Shown: piece after piece, positions 1 through 9,220 of the stretch
How the letters are laid out: each line of letters starts with the position of its first letter
How positions within the stretch are numbered: position 1 is the stretch's first letter
Origin: an uncultured Acidobacteriota bacterium
GTDB taxonomy: Bacteria; Acidobacteriota; Thermoanaerobaculia; Gp7-AA8
Assembly: GCA_946887105.1 (NCBI GenBank)
Contig: CAMPKJ010000013.1
Coordinates: forward strand, 1-39,956
Reading direction: 5' to 3'
DNA: 39,956 bases
Position numbers and translations under genes: made by a program
The notes under the pieces: generated by a model
Databases searched by the model: none
What the model was told of the DNA's origin: nothing
Seen by the model: the letters and a program-made list of their open reading frames with translations, nothing else

Positions 1-98
1 GGAACTTCTTCCTGAGAGCGAAGAGCTAACACCTGAGAGCTGCAGTGCAGACCACACAAGAACTGAGGCGACTCAGTTCCAAGGTGAAAGCCAGACAA
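1..98 (+). other. Leader gap upstream of rplC
   Basis: There is no gene here. rpsJ would be expected just upstream, outside the window. The octamer CTGAGAGC occurs twice (about 12-19 and 33-40), like the unit of the repeat found before rpoA, so this may be an eroded repeat arm. An AGGTGA ribosome-binding sequence lies at 82-87, about 11 nt before the rplC ATG. Confidence 0.4.
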
Positions 99-740
99 AT
101 GGCAATCGAAGGAATCATTGGCAAGAAGGTCGGGATGACGCAGGTGTTCGCCGATGACGGCGCGCTGATCCCTGTCACCGTCATCCAGGCCGGCCCCTGC
201 CTCGTGGTCCAGAAGAAGACCAGCGAGAAGGACGGCTACGACGCCGTTCAGATCGGCCTGGTGGAAAAGGTCTCGAACCGCCGCATCAACAGCGCGCTTC
301 GCGGACATTTCGAAAAAGCGGGCGTGCAGCCCGTGAAGACGCTCGCGGAAGTGCCGTACTCCGGCGACGCGAACGTCGGCGACCGTGTGCAGGTCGACAT
401 CTTCAAGGCCGGCGACTCGATCGACGTCGTGGGCCAGTCGAAGGGCAAGGGCTTCCAGGGCGTCGTCAAGCGCCACGGGTTCGGCGGCGGACGCGAGTCT
501 CACGGCTCGATGTTCCACCGCGCGCCCGGCTCCATCGGCGCGTCGGCGTTTCCGTCGCGCGTCATGAAGGGCATGCGCATGGGCGGCCGCATGGGCGGCG
601 ATCAGGTCACGGTCAAGAACCTCCGCGTGGCGAAGGTCGATGCCGAGAACAACCTGCTCTACATCCGCGGCGCCGTTCCGGGCGGCCGCAACGGCCTCGT
701 CTACGTTCGCTTCTCCAACAACGGAAAGCGGGGTGAGTAA
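99..740 (+). CDS. rplC: 50S ribosomal protein L3
   Basis: Large-subunit protein that binds 23S rRNA early in assembly and reaches the peptidyl-transferase centre with a long loop. The protein opens [13 protein letters not shown] and carries the family core [17 protein letters not shown]. From this ATG it has 213 residues, close to the usual 205-215. The frame stays open back to a GTG at 45, but those 18 extra residues do not look like L3 and the Shine-Dalgarno sequence sits before 99, so the internal ATG was chosen. rplD starts 2 nt after the stop, which fits co-translation in the S10 operon. Confidence 0.97.
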   Translation: MAIEGIIGKKVGMTQVFADDGALIPVTVIQAGPCLVVQKKTSEKDGYDAVQIGLVEKVSNRRINSALRGHFEKAGVQPVKTLAEVPYSGDANVGDRVQVDIFKAGDSIDVVGQSKGKGFQGVVKRHGFGGGRESHGSMFHRAPGSIGASAFPSRVMKGMRMGGRMGGDQVTVKNLRVAKVDAENNLLYIRGAVPGGRNGLVYVRFSNNGKRGE

Positions 741-742
741 CC

Positions 743-1375
743 ATGCCGACCATTGACATCAAGAACTGGGACAACAAGACCGTCGGCTCGGTGGAGCTGC
801 CGGACGAGATCTTCGCCTATCCGTACAAGGAGCATCTCGTTCACGAGGCAGTGCGCAACTACCTTGCGTCGCTCCGCCAGGGTACGCACAAGACCAAGGT
901 CCGCTCCGAAGTGAGCGGCTCCGGCAAGAAGCCGTTCCGGCAGAAGGGAACCGGCCGCGCCCGTCAGGGCGGCGCCCGTCCGCCGATCCACCGCCACGGC
1001 GGTACGGTGTTCGGCCCGCAGCCCCGCGACTACTCGTACAAGATGAACACCAAGGAGAAGAAGGCCGCCCTCAAGTCGGCTCTCTCCCGCCGCGTGAAGG
1101 AAGGGAAGCTCGTCATCGTCAACGACATGGCCGTCGACGAAGCGAAGACCAAATCCTTCGCCCTGAAGATGGCCGGCATCGGCGTCGACGGGAAGGCGCT
1201 GCTCATCGACTCGCTCGAGAACAAGAACGCGGTGCTGGCCTCGCGCAACAACCCGAAGCTCAACTTCGTCGACGCCCTGCACGTGAACGTGTACGACGTC
1301 GTCAACAGCCGCTACATCGTCCTGAGCCAGTCCGCGCTCGATCGTCTGACGGAGGCACTCAGCAATGAACGCTAA
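743..1375 (+). CDS. rplD: 50S ribosomal protein L4
   Basis: Binds 23S rRNA domain I and lines the exit tunnel. In enterobacteria L4 also represses its own operon, but the leader that would show this lies outside the window. The 210-residue protein has the L4 core, including the tunnel loop with [13 protein letters not shown] and [11 protein letters not shown] around residues 70-100. The C-terminal 11 nt overlap the start of rplW (ATG at 1365), which suggests translational coupling. Confidence 0.97.
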   Translation: MPTIDIKNWDNKTVGSVELPDEIFAYPYKEHLVHEAVRNYLASLRQGTHKTKVRSEVSGSGKKPFRQKGTGRARQGGARPPIHRHGGTVFGPQPRDYSYKMNTKEKKAALKSALSRRVKEGKLVIVNDMAVDEAKTKSFALKMAGIGVDGKALLIDSLENKNAVLASRNNPKLNFVDALHVNVYDVVNSRYIVLSQSALDRLTEALSNER

Positions 1376-1655
1376 TCAGATCATCCGCCGGCCGCTGGTG
1401 ACCGAGAAGAGCACCATCCTCCGCGAGGAGGAGAACGTCATCTCCTTCGAGGTGGACGGCAACGCGAACAAGATTCAGGTCAAGAACGCGGTCGAAGAGC
1501 TCTTCAAGGTGAAGGTCGAAGAGGTCCGCCTCTTCAACGTCCGCGGAAAAATGAAACGGATGGGCCGCTTCGTCGGCAAGCGCCGCGACTGGCGCAAAGC
1601 CTACGTCCGGCTCAAAGCGGGAGAGAAGGCGCCCGAGTTCGTCGAAGGCGTGTAA
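1365..1655 (+). CDS. rplW: 50S ribosomal protein L23
   Basis: Sits at the tunnel exit and is the docking site for trigger factor and SRP. The 96-residue protein begins with the typical [11 protein letters not shown] and contains the conserved [17 protein letters not shown] helix. The start lies inside the end of rplD in another frame. A long inverted repeat follows the stop before rplB, unlike the tight joints elsewhere in this operon. Confidence 0.96.
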   Translation: MNANQIIRRPLVTEKSTILREEENVISFEVDGNANKIQVKNAVEELFKVKVEEVRLFNVRGKMKRMGRFVGKRRDWRKAYVRLKAGEKAPEFVEGV

Positions 1656-1660
1656 GGAAG

Positions 1661-1750
1661 CAGTTCCTCGGTTCCTCGGAGTCCCTCGGAGTTCCTCGGC
1701 GGATTCAACCTGAGGAACTCCGAGGAACCCGAGGAACCCCGAGGAACTCG
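1661..1750. repeat. Inverted tandem-unit repeat, family A, copy 1
   Basis: The left arm (about 1663-1699) has four tandem units of the type AGTTCCTCGG. The right arm (about 1712-1750) has four of the reverse-complement type CGAGGAACTC. The loop is about 12 nt. As RNA it would form a long imperfect hairpin in the rplW-rplB gap. There is no U-tract after it, so it does not look like a simple terminator. Related copies lie at 20350-20440, 32662-32775 and 34039-34084. Confidence 0.9.
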
Positions 1751-1777
1751 TAACAACGAGCCGATAAAGAGAAAACT

Positions 1778-2602
1778 ATGGCTACCAACAAATACAAGCC
1801 GACTTCGCCGGGCATCCGGTTCCAGTCGCACGCGTCGTTCAAGGACATCACCAAGACGACGCCCGAGAAGGCCCTCACCAAGGGCAAGCCGAAGACGGGC
1901 GGCCGCAACAGCAAGGGCCGTATCACGTCGCGGTTCATCGGCGGCGGTCACAAACAGAAGTACCGCGACATCGACTTCAAGCGCGACAAGCGCGGGATTC
2001 CCGCGAAGGTCGCGGCCATCGAGTACGACCCGAACCGCACCGCGCACATCGCGCTGCTGCACTACGTCGATGGTGAGAAGCGCTACATCCTCGCGCCGAA
2101 CGGCCTGGCCGTCGGCACGATGATCACCGCCGGCGAGGAAGCCGACATCCTGGTGGGCAATGCCCTCCCGCTGTCGAAGATCCCCCTCGGCACCGTGATC
2201 CACAACGTCGAGCTGAAGGAAGGCAAGGGCGGCCAGATGGTCCGTTCCGCGGGCGTCGGCGCACAGCTGATTGCGCGCGAGGGCGACTGGGCCACGCTGC
2301 GTCTTCCCTCCGGCGAGATGCGCAAAGTCCACGTTCGTTGCTACGCGACGATCGGACAGGTCGGCAATCTCGAGCACGAGAACGTGTCGATCGGCAAGGC
2401 CGGCCGCACCCGTCACCTCGGCAAGAAGCCGCACAACCGCGGCGTCTCCATGAACCCGGTCGACCATCCGCTCGGCGGCGGTGAAGGCAAGACCTCCGGC
2501 GGCCGTCATCCGGTCAGCCCGTGGGGCCAGCCGACCAAGGGATACAAGACCCGCCGGAACAAGCAGACGAACAAGCTCATCGTCAAGCGGAGAACCAAGT
2601 AA
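1778..2602 (+). CDS. rplB: 50S ribosomal protein L2
   Basis: Core 23S rRNA-binding protein needed for subunit joining and peptidyl-transferase activity. The 274-residue protein matches the family length and has the RFIGGGHKQ and [12 protein letters not shown] motifs, plus the basic tail [18 protein letters not shown]. In the second motif the essential first His is kept, while the second His found in many bacteria is Leu. The stop codon shares one base with the rpsS start (TAATG at 2600-2604). Confidence 0.97.
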   Translation: MATNKYKPTSPGIRFQSHASFKDITKTTPEKALTKGKPKTGGRNSKGRITSRFIGGGHKQKYRDIDFKRDKRGIPAKVAAIEYDPNRTAHIALLHYVDGEKRYILAPNGLAVGTMITAGEEADILVGNALPLSKIPLGTVIHNVELKEGKGGQMVRSAGVGAQLIAREGDWATLRLPSGEMRKVHVRCYATIGQVGNLEHENVSIGKAGRTRHLGKKPHNRGVSMNPVDHPLGGGEGKTSGGRHPVSPWGQPTKGYKTRRNKQTNKLIVKRRTK

Positions 2603-2892
2603 TGCGCTCACTGAAAAAAGGTCCGTTCGTGGACGACCACCTGATGAAGAAGGTGGAGACGATGAACCGCGAGCGCGACAAGAAGGTCATCAAGACCTGG
2701 TCGCGCCGCTCGACGGTGACGCCCGACATGGTCGGTCACACCATCGCGGTTCACAACGGCCGCAAGTTCACTCCGGTCTACATCTCCGAGAACATGGTCG
2801 GCCACAAGCTGGGCGAGTTCTCGCTGACCCGGATCTTCAAAGGCCACAGCGGCAAGAAAGTGGAGAAATCCGCCAAGCCTGCCGGCAAATAG
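2602..2892 (+). CDS. rpsS: 30S ribosomal protein S19
   Basis: Head protein of the small subunit that works with S13 near the A-site tRNA. The 96-residue sequence starts [14 protein letters not shown] and has the conserved [19 protein letters not shown] core. The frame is open further upstream inside rplB, but the ATG overlapping the rplB stop gives the canonical N-terminus. The gap to rplV is 12 nt. Confidence 0.97.
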   Translation: MRSLKKGPFVDDHLMKKVETMNRERDKKVIKTWSRRSTVTPDMVGHTIAVHNGRKFTPVYISENMVGHKLGEFSLTRIFKGHSGKKVEKSAKPAGK

Positions 2893-2904
2893 CGGAGACG
2901 AACC

Positions 2905-3294
2905 ATGGAAGCAACCGCAACTCTCAGATATCTGAAAGCATCTCCGCAGAAGGTCCGCCTGGTGGCCGACCTGGTGCGCGGCAAGAAGGTCGAGGAAGCG
3001 CTCAACATCCTTCGCTTCACGCGCAAGTCGTGTGCGAAGGATCTGGAGAAGCTCCTTCGCTCGGCGGTCGCCAATGCGGAGAACAAGGAAAACGCACCCG
3101 ACGTCGACGAGCTCGTGGTCTCGCGGATCTACGTCAACGAAGGACCGCGCGAGCGGCGCATCCAGCCGGCTCCGATGGGCCGCGCCTATCAGATCCAGAA
3201 GCGCAAGGCGCACGTCACGGTGCATGTGTCGGATGAAGTCAAAGCGGTGAACGAGCGCAGCGGCGGCAAGGGCCGCGCCCGCGCCCGCAAATAA
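2905..3294 (+). CDS. rplV: 50S ribosomal protein L22
   Basis: Contacts all domains of 23S rRNA and forms part of the tunnel constriction. The 129-residue protein has the expected [21 protein letters not shown] helix pair and the hairpin region [22 protein letters not shown]. It is longer than the 110-residue E. coli protein because of a basic tail ([10 protein letters not shown]). The ribosome-binding site is GGAGACGAACC before the ATG. Confidence 0.97.
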   Translation: MEATATLRYLKASPQKVRLVADLVRGKKVEEALNILRFTRKSCAKDLEKLLRSAVANAENKENAPDVDELVVSRIYVNEGPRERRIQPAPMGRAYQIQKRKAHVTVHVSDEVKAVNERSGGKGRARARK

Positions 3295-3305
3295 CGGAGG
3301 CTACT

Positions 3306-3953
<648 letters not shown>

Positions 3954-3986
3954 TAGTCACGATCAGTATCCAGGAGAAATCGCATC

Positions 3987-4411
<425 letters not shown>

Positions 4412-4412
<1 letters not shown>

Positions 4413-4627
4413 TGGCCAGCCAGAAGACGATCACCACGCTTCGCGACAAGAGCGTCGACGAGCTCCGCTCGCGGGAGCGCGACCTGAAGGAGCAGCTGTT
4501 CAAGCTGCGCTTCCAGCGCGCCACCGGCCGAGTGGAAAACCCGATGAAGATGCGCCAGGTCCGGCGCGAGATCGCGCAGATCGAAACGCTCCTCAATGAG
4601 CGTGCGCGCACCAGCACCAACGCGTAA
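4412..4627 (+). CDS. rpmC: 50S ribosomal protein L29
   Basis: Small two-helix protein next to L23 at the tunnel exit. Of 71 residues, the recognisable parts are the [20 protein letters not shown] helix, [15 protein letters not shown], and the second helix ending LLNERA. It starts on the last base of the rplP stop, indicating coupled translation. The gap to rpsQ is 14 nt. Confidence 0.96.
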
Positions 4628-4641
4628 GGGAAGCAACACAC

Positions 4642-4920
4642 ATGGCAACGGAAAAGACAGAACAGACGGCGGACAAGAACGCGCGCACCAAGGTGGGCGT
4701 GGTGGTCTCCAACAAGATGCAGAAGACCGTCGTGGTGGCCGTGGAGAACCTGGTCAAGCACGGGATGTATCAGAAGTACATCAAGCGCACGAACAAGTTC
4801 CTCGCCCACAGCGAGCAGCCGGACATCAACATCGGCGATCGCGTGGTGATCGAGGAGACCCGGCCGCTCTCGAAGCTGAAGCGCTGGAAAGTCCGCGAAG
4901 TGCTCGACAAGGCAAGCTAG
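4642..4920 (+). CDS. rpsQ: 30S ribosomal protein S17
   Basis: Primary 16S rRNA-binding protein with an OB fold. The 92-residue protein has [17 protein letters not shown] and the [19 protein letters not shown] signature. About 15 extra N-terminal residues ([14 protein letters not shown]) precede the core. The TAG stop directly abuts an inverted repeat that fills the gap to rplN. Confidence 0.96.
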   Translation: MATEKTEQTADKNARTKVGVVVSNKMQKTVVVAVENLVKHGMYQKYIKRTNKFLAHSEQPDINIGDRVVIEETRPLSKLKRWKVREVLDKAS

Positions 4921-4982
4921 TGGAGCGGCGGCCTCTTCGGCCGCCGAACCAACGATCGTCGGGCGTAGAGCCCGCCGCTCCA
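4921..4982. repeat. Nested inverted repeat between rpsQ and rplN
   Basis: A perfect 11-nt outer inverted repeat has arms TGGAGCGGCGG at 4921-4931 and CCGCCGCTCCA at 4972-4982. An inner perfect hairpin lies at about 4928-4946, with arms GGCGGCC and GGCCGCC around a TCTTC loop. It starts at the first base after the rpsQ stop and ends just before the rplN ribosome-binding site (AGGAGA). The form is that of a REP-like dispersed palindrome; whether it is dispersed in this genome cannot be seen here. Confidence 0.85.
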
Positions 4983-4996
4983 CAGGAGAAAAAGTC

Positions 4997-5368
4997 ATGA
5001 TTCAGATGGGAACAGTTCTTCAGGTCGCGGACAACACCGGCGCGAAGAAGATCGCCTGCATCCGCCTCCGCGGCGGATCGACGGCCGGCCAGTACGCGCG
5101 CGTCGGCGACGTCATCACCGCTTCGGTCAAGGAAGCGTCGCCGGACGGGACCGTCAAGAAGGGCGCCGTGGTCCGGGCGGTCATCGTGCGCACGGTGAAA
5201 GAGACCCGTCGCCGCGACGGTTCGTACGTCAAGTTCGACGACAACGCAGCGGTCCTCATCAACGACGCACGCGAGCCGGTCGGGACGCGTGTCTTCGGAC
5301 CGGTGGCGCGCGAGCTTCGTGAGCGCAAGTTCATGAAGATCATCTCGCTGGCGCCCGAAGTCATCTAG
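4997..5368 (+). CDS. rplN: 50S ribosomal protein L14
   Basis: Intersubunit-bridge protein. The 123 residues match the family length almost exactly. [18 protein letters not shown] at the start and [17 protein letters not shown] near the end are diagnostic. The AGGAGAAAAAGTC leader before the ATG is a good ribosome-binding site just downstream of the inverted repeat. rplX follows after 12 nt. Confidence 0.98.
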   Translation: MIQMGTVLQVADNTGAKKIACIRLRGGSTAGQYARVGDVITASVKEASPDGTVKKGAVVRAVIVRTVKETRRRDGSYVKFDDNAAVLINDAREPVGTRVFGPVARELRERKFMKIISLAPEVI

Positions 5369-5380
5369 GAAGCGAACGAA

Positions 5381-5746
5381 ATGTACGGAAAAGCATCAGT
5401 CAAACAGAAAGAAACCGCGCGCTACAAGCCGCACGTCAAGAAAGGCGACTCGGTCGTCGTTCTCTCGGGCAAGGACCGCGGCAAGCAGGGCCGCGTCCTG
5501 CGCGTGAACGCGACCAAGGGCACGGCCATCGTGGAGCGGGTGAACTTCACCAAGAAGCACACCAAGCCGAACCCCTCCAAGAACGTGAAGGGCGGCATCC
5601 TCGAGCGCGAGTCGCCGATCAACGTGGCCAAGCTCCAGGTGATCTGCCCCAGCTGCAACGAGCCGTCCCGGACCGGATCTCATCGGAACGAAGAGGGAGA
5701 AGCGGTCCGCTTCTGCCGCAACTGCAAAGCCGATCTCGGCAAGTGA
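5381..5746 (+). CDS. rplX: 50S ribosomal protein L24, zinc-ribbon form
   Basis: Assembly-initiator protein that binds the 5' end of 23S rRNA. The 121-residue protein has the KOW motif ([20 protein letters not shown], residues about 20-40) and [13 protein letters not shown]. The C-terminus adds CPSC and CRNC pairs, which would form a zinc ribbon; this is seen in L24 of many bacteria but not in E. coli. An 89-nt gap with a dyad follows before rplE. Confidence 0.96.
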   Translation: MYGKASVKQKETARYKPHVKKGDSVVVLSGKDRGKQGRVLRVNATKGTAIVERVNFTKKHTKPNPSKNVKGGILERESPINVAKLQVICPSCNEPSRTGSHRNEEGEAVRFCRNCKADLGK

Positions 5747-5749
5747 CAC

Positions 5750-5790
5750 GAAGTGTCATCCTGAGCCGCCCGGCGGCGAAGGATCTGATC
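5750..5790. repeat. Short dyad repeat in the rplX-rplE gap
   Basis: Positions 5758-5784 form an imperfect palindrome. ATCCTGAGCCGCC pairs with GGCGGCGAAGGAT across one base, with 11 of 13 positions complementary. The wider string GTGTCATCCTGAGC...GAAGGATCTG resembles a short repeat that recurs in many bacterial genomes (recognised from memory, not searched). It separates rplX and rplE, genes that are usually tightly joined. Confidence 0.7.
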
Positions 5791-5835
5791 AATCGACCAG
5801 GCTCGTACTACGCCGAGCCACTACAAGGAACCAAG

Positions 5836-6378
5836 ATGTCAGCAAGGCTCAAAGAGCATTACCAGAAGGAAGTCCGCAGGAAGCTGCAGGACGAGTTTCA
5901 GATCAAGAACCCGATGGCGGTTCCCAAGATCGAGAAAGTGGTCCTGAACATGGGCATGGGCGAGGCCATCTCGAACGCCAAGCTCCTGGATACGGCGGTC
6001 GAAGAGCTGACCACCATCACCGGCCAGAAGCCGGTGGTCACCAAGGCCAAGAAGTCCATCGCCAGCTTCAAGCTCCGCGAGGGTCAGTCCATCGGCACGA
6101 TGGTCACGCTGCGCGGCGACAAGATGTACGAGTTTCTGGACCGTCTGATCAACATCGCGCTTCCGCGCGTCCGCGACTTCCGCGGCGTGCCGACCAAGTC
6201 GTTCGACGGCCGTGGCAATTACACCCTGGGCGTTCGCGACCACCTGATCTTTCCGGAGATCGACGCGGGCAAGGTCGACAAGTCCAAGGGCATGAACATC
6301 ACGATCGTCACGACGGCGAAGAATGACGAGCAGGCACGTTCGCTTCTTCGCGAGCTCGGGCTGCCGTTCGCGAAATAA
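5836..6378 (+). CDS. rplE: 50S ribosomal protein L5
   Basis: Part of the 5S rRNA complex with L18 and L25. From ATG 5836 the protein has 180 residues, matching the family (about 179), and starts [31 protein letters not shown] and [20 protein letters not shown] are diagnostic. The frame is open upstream to 5743, but that part lies in the palindromic gap and has no L5 character. AAGGAACCAAG precedes the chosen ATG. Confidence 0.97.
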   Translation: MSARLKEHYQKEVRRKLQDEFQIKNPMAVPKIEKVVLNMGMGEAISNAKLLDTAVEELTTITGQKPVVTKAKKSIASFKLREGQSIGTMVTLRGDKMYEFLDRLINIALPRVRDFRGVPTKSFDGRGNYTLGVRDHLIFPEIDAGKVDKSKGMNITIVTTAKNDEQARSLLRELGLPFAK

Positions 6379-6389
6379 GGGATACATCA

Positions 6390-6575
6390 ATGGCAAAAAC
6401 GTCAATGATCGTCAAGGCTGAGCGGAAGCCGAAATTTGCGGTTCGCAAGCGCAACCGCTGCAAGCAGTGCGGACGCCCGCGCGGGTTCCTGCGCAAGTTC
6501 CAGCTCTGCCGCATCTGCTTCCGTTTGCTCTCGCTCGGCGGGTACATCCCCGGCGTGACCAAGTCGAGCTGGTAG
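6390..6575 (+). CDS. rpsZ: 30S ribosomal protein S14, type Z (zinc)
   Basis: Small-subunit head protein. At 61 residues it is the short zinc-binding form, with CKQC and CRIC pairs around residues 24-43 and the ending [11 protein letters not shown]. The longer zinc-free S14 is not present at this locus. The gene could equally be called rpsN type Z. It sits in the standard spc position between rplE and rpsH. Confidence 0.97.
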   Translation: MAKTSMIVKAERKPKFAVRKRNRCKQCGRPRGFLRKFQLCRICFRLLSLGGYIPGVTKSSW

Positions 6576-6605
6576 CTCGCTGACCGAATAACCAGGAGTC
6601 ACAGA

Positions 6606-7007
6606 ATGTCGATGACAGATCCAATCGCGGATATGCTGACCAGAATCCGCAACGGAATTCAGTCGCGTCACGAACGCGTCGAGATGCCGAGCTCGAAACT
6701 GAAGGTCGAGGTCGCGAAGATCCTCAAGTCCGAGGGTTTCATCAGCAACTACAAGGTCGTGGCCGAAGACGGCAAACCGCAGGCCAGCCTGCGCGTCTAT
6801 CTCAAATACTCGAACGGCGAGTCCGTCATCCGTGGCATCGAGCGCGTCTCGCGTCCGGGCCGCCGCGTCTACCGCGGCAAGGAAGAGCTCCCGCAGGTCC
6901 TCGGAGGCCTCGGTCTGGCCATCGTCTCGACCTCCAAAGGCGTGCTCTCGGGCGCCGAGGCAGCTCGCACCGGCATCGGTGGCGAAGTGCTCTGCCAGGT
7001 CTGGTAA
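6606..7007 (+). CDS. rpsH: 30S ribosomal protein S8
   Basis: Binds the central domain of 16S rRNA; in E. coli it also regulates the spc operon. The 133-residue protein has [20 protein letters not shown] at the start and the ending [21 protein letters not shown], with the usual S(T)SKGVLS turn. An AGGAGT ribosome-binding site precedes the ATG. The gap to rplF is 12 nt. Confidence 0.97.
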   Translation: MSMTDPIADMLTRIRNGIQSRHERVEMPSSKLKVEVAKILKSEGFISNYKVVAEDGKPQASLRVYLKYSNGESVIRGIERVSRPGRRVYRGKEELPQVLGGLGLAIVSTSKGVLSGAEAARTGIGGEVLCQVW

Positions 7008-7019
7008 GGAGAGATTCCA

Positions 7020-7562
7020 ATGTCTCGTATTGGTAAGAAAGAGATTCCGCTGCCGAAAGGCGTCGAAGTCAGCCACGTCGGCGATGCCGTCGTGGTCAAG
7101 GGGCCGAAAGGCAGCCTCTCCACGGCGGTGATCCCCGGCATCTCGATGTCGGTGGAGAACAACGTGGTGAAGTTCGAGCGCCGGGACGACGAGGGCAAGA
7201 CCCGCGCGTTCCACGGCCTCATGCGCGCCCTGGTGGCGAACAACGTCAAGGGTGTGAGCGAAGGCTTCAAGCGCGAGCTCGACATCGTCGGCGTCGGCTA
7301 CCGCGCCGAGGTCAAGGGGAAGGAAGTGGTCTTCCAGCTCGGCTACTCGCACCCGGTGAAGTTCCCGGTGCCGGACGGCATCGACATCACCGTCGACGCG
7401 AAGACGGGCCACATCACCGTGACCGGCATCGATCGCCAGAAAGTCGGACAGACGGCCGCGGAGATCCGCAGCCTGCGCGAGCCGGATCCCTACAAGGGCA
7501 AAGGCATCAAGTACTCCGACGAAGTGATCCGCCGCAAGGCCGGCAAGGCCGCGGGCAAATAA
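7020..7562 (+). CDS. rplF: 50S ribosomal protein L6
   Basis: Binds 23S rRNA near the sarcin-ricin loop with two similar domains. It is 180 residues long, starting MSRIGKKEIPLPKGV. The C-terminal domain contains GYSHPVKFPVPDGI, and the signature RSLREPDPYKGKGIKYSDE lies near the end. The 54-nt gap to rplR is longer than neighbouring joints, and I see no strong structure in it. Confidence 0.97.
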   Translation: MSRIGKKEIPLPKGVEVSHVGDAVVVKGPKGSLSTAVIPGISMSVENNVVKFERRDDEGKTRAFHGLMRALVANNVKGVSEGFKRELDIVGVGYRAEVKGKEVVFQLGYSHPVKFPVPDGIDITVDAKTGHITVTGIDRQKVGQTAAEIRSLREPDPYKGKGIKYSDEVIRRKAGKAAGK

Positions 7563-7616
7563 ACGCAGCACTCATGAACTAGTGGGCCGGGTACTCATCT
7601 CGGCACAGAGGACAAG

Positions 7617-7976
7617 ATGGATCAGGCAAGACACAGAGTGGAAGCGCGCGGAAGGATCCGGCAACGGATCCGGCGCAAGGTCTCCGGCACCGCGGATCGT
7701 CCGCGGCTGGCGGTGTACCGCAGCCTCAAGAGCATTTACGCGCAGGTGATCGACGACGCCAGCGGGCGGACGATCGCCTCCGCCTCGAGCCTGGAGAAGG
7801 ACGCCGGCGCGAAGGGCGCGAATGCAGCGGCGGCGAAAGCGGTCGGTGCGCTCATCGCGAAGAAGGCCAAAGACAACGGCATCACGAAGGTCGTGTTCGA
7901 CCGCGGCGGCTATCTCTACCACGGCAACATCAAGGCGCTCGCGGATGCAGCGCGTGAAGCCGGACTGGAATTCTAG
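7617..7976 (+). CDS. rplR: 50S ribosomal protein L18
   Basis: 5S rRNA-binding protein. The 119 residues include [20 protein letters not shown] and the C-terminal [20 protein letters not shown] block. The ribosome-binding site is GAGGACAAG directly before the ATG. It is followed 8 nt later by rpsE. Confidence 0.97.
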   Translation: MDQARHRVEARGRIRQRIRRKVSGTADRPRLAVYRSLKSIYAQVIDDASGRTIASASSLEKDAGAKGANAAAAKAVGALIAKKAKDNGITKVVFDRGGYLYHGNIKALADAAREAGLEF

Positions 7977-7984
7977 GAGAACTC

Positions 7985-8539
7985 ATGCAGCGTCCAATGC
8001 AGCGTCCAGGACAGGGCTCTCAGCGCGGCGAACGTCGTCAGGACGAGCGCAGCGAGAGCGGGATGATCGACAAGGTCGTCCACATCAACCGCGTGACGAA
8101 AGTCGTCAAGGGCGGTAAGAACTTCAGCTTCAGCGCGCTCGTGGTCGTCGGCGACGGCAAGGGCAAGGTGGGCTTCGGATCGGGCAAGGCCAAGGAAGTT
8201 CCGGCTGCGATCAAGAAGGGCATCGAGATCGCGAAGAAGAACATGATCCAGGTGGCTCTCAGCGGCACGACGATTCCGCACACGATCGTCGGCCACTACG
8301 GCGCCGGACAGGTTCTGCTCAAGCCGGCATCGGAAGGTACGGGCGTCATCGCCGGTGGTCCGGTGCGCGCGATCCTCGAGTCGGCCGGCATCCAGAACAT
8401 CCTCACCAAGTCGCTCGGAACGGCCAACCCGCACAACGTCGTGAAGGCGACGTTCGAGGCGCTCAAGCTGCTCCGCACGGCCGAGCAGTACAAGAGCCTG
8501 CGCGGCGGCGACGAAGCGACGGAAGGAGCCGAGGCATGA
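7985..8539 (+). CDS. rpsE: 30S ribosomal protein S5
   Basis: Small-subunit protein at the mRNA entry and decoding-fidelity region. The 184-residue protein has a Q/R-rich N-terminal extension (about 25 residues), then the S5 core with [37 protein letters not shown] and the domain-2 motif [19 protein letters not shown]. The stop overlaps the rpmD start as ATGA. Confidence 0.97.
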   Translation: MQRPMQRPGQGSQRGERRQDERSESGMIDKVVHINRVTKVVKGGKNFSFSALVVVGDGKGKVGFGSGKAKEVPAAIKKGIEIAKKNMIQVALSGTTIPHTIVGHYGAGQVLLKPASEGTGVIAGGPVRAILESAGIQNILTKSLGTANPHNVVKATFEALKLLRTAEQYKSLRGGDEATEGAEA

Positions 8540-8757
8540 AACTGCGCGCCTTCCGGAGCAAAGAAAAGAAGACCGGACAGAAGATGATCCGCATCCGCCA
8601 GGTTGGCAGCGGCATCGCCTGCCCGGTGGAGATGCGCGAGACCCTCAAGGCGCTCGGCCTGGGCCGCATCAACCGCGTCAGCGAGCGTGTGGACACCCCG
8701 TCCGTGCGCGGCATGATCGCCAAGATCCCGCATCTGGTCGAAGTCGTCAGCGAGTAA
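8536..8757 (+). CDS. rpmD: 50S ribosomal protein L30
   Basis: Small 23S rRNA-binding protein. The core [13 protein letters not shown]...[10 protein letters not shown]...[10 protein letters not shown] is clear. The ATG overlapping the rpsE stop (ATGA) with GGAG upstream gives 73 residues, with a 16-residue basic extension. An internal ATG at 8584 would give 57 residues, nearer the usual size, but has a weaker ribosome-binding site. I favour 8536 because of the coupling. Confidence 0.93.
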   Translation: MKLRAFRSKEKKTGQKMIRIRQVGSGIACPVEMRETLKALGLGRINRVSERVDTPSVRGMIAKIPHLVEVVSE

Positions 8758-8775
8758 ACGAATTCGAGGTCAACG

Positions 8776-9219
8776 ATGGAACTCAGCAATCTGAAACCGA
8801 AAAAGGGCGCGCGGCACGCCAAGAAGCGCGTCGGCCGCGGTCCGGGCTCGGGACATGGCAAGACGTCCAGCCGCGGGGAGAAGGGACAGAAGTCCCGCTC
8901 CGGCTACAGCGGCAAGCGCGGTTTCGAAGGCGGCCAGATGCCTCTGCATCGCCGTCTGCCGAAGCGCGGCTTCACCAACATCTTCAAGAAGGACTACGCG
9001 GTGGTGAACGTCTCCGACCTGGAGCGTTTCGACAACGGCGCGTCGGTCGATGAAGCGATGCTTCGTCAGGCCGGCCTGGTCAAAGGCTCGCACGACGGCG
9101 TGAAGGTTCTCGGCGACGGCGAGCTCTCCAAGAAGCTCACCGTCTCGGCGACGAAGTTCTCGAAGTCGGCCAAAGAGATCATCGAGAAGGCCGGCGGTAG
9201 CTGCCAGGAGATCCAGTAA
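8776..9219 (+). CDS. rplO: 50S ribosomal protein L15
   Basis: Late-assembly large-subunit protein. The 147 residues carry the glycine-rich, basic N-terminal half ([20 protein letters not shown], then [18 protein letters not shown]) typical of L15 and a globular C-terminal half. The secY GTG follows 1 nt after the stop, so secY is very probably translated together with it. Confidence 0.97.
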   Translation: MELSNLKPKKGARHAKKRVGRGPGSGHGKTSSRGEKGQKSRSGYSGKRGFEGGQMPLHRRLPKRGFTNIFKKDYAVVNVSDLERFDNGASVDEAMLRQAGLVKGSHDGVKVLGDGELSKKLTVSATKFSKSAKEIIEKAGGSCQEIQ

Positions 9220-9220
9220 C

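Noticed and set aside
45..98. N-terminal extension of L3 from the GTG at 45
   Set aside because: The extra residues are not L3-like, and the ribosome-binding sequence lies before ATG 99.
5743..5835. N-terminal extension of L5 from ATG 5743 overlapping rplX
   Set aside because: It is encoded by the palindromic gap, and the L5 family starts at ATG 5836 with a usable ribosome-binding site.
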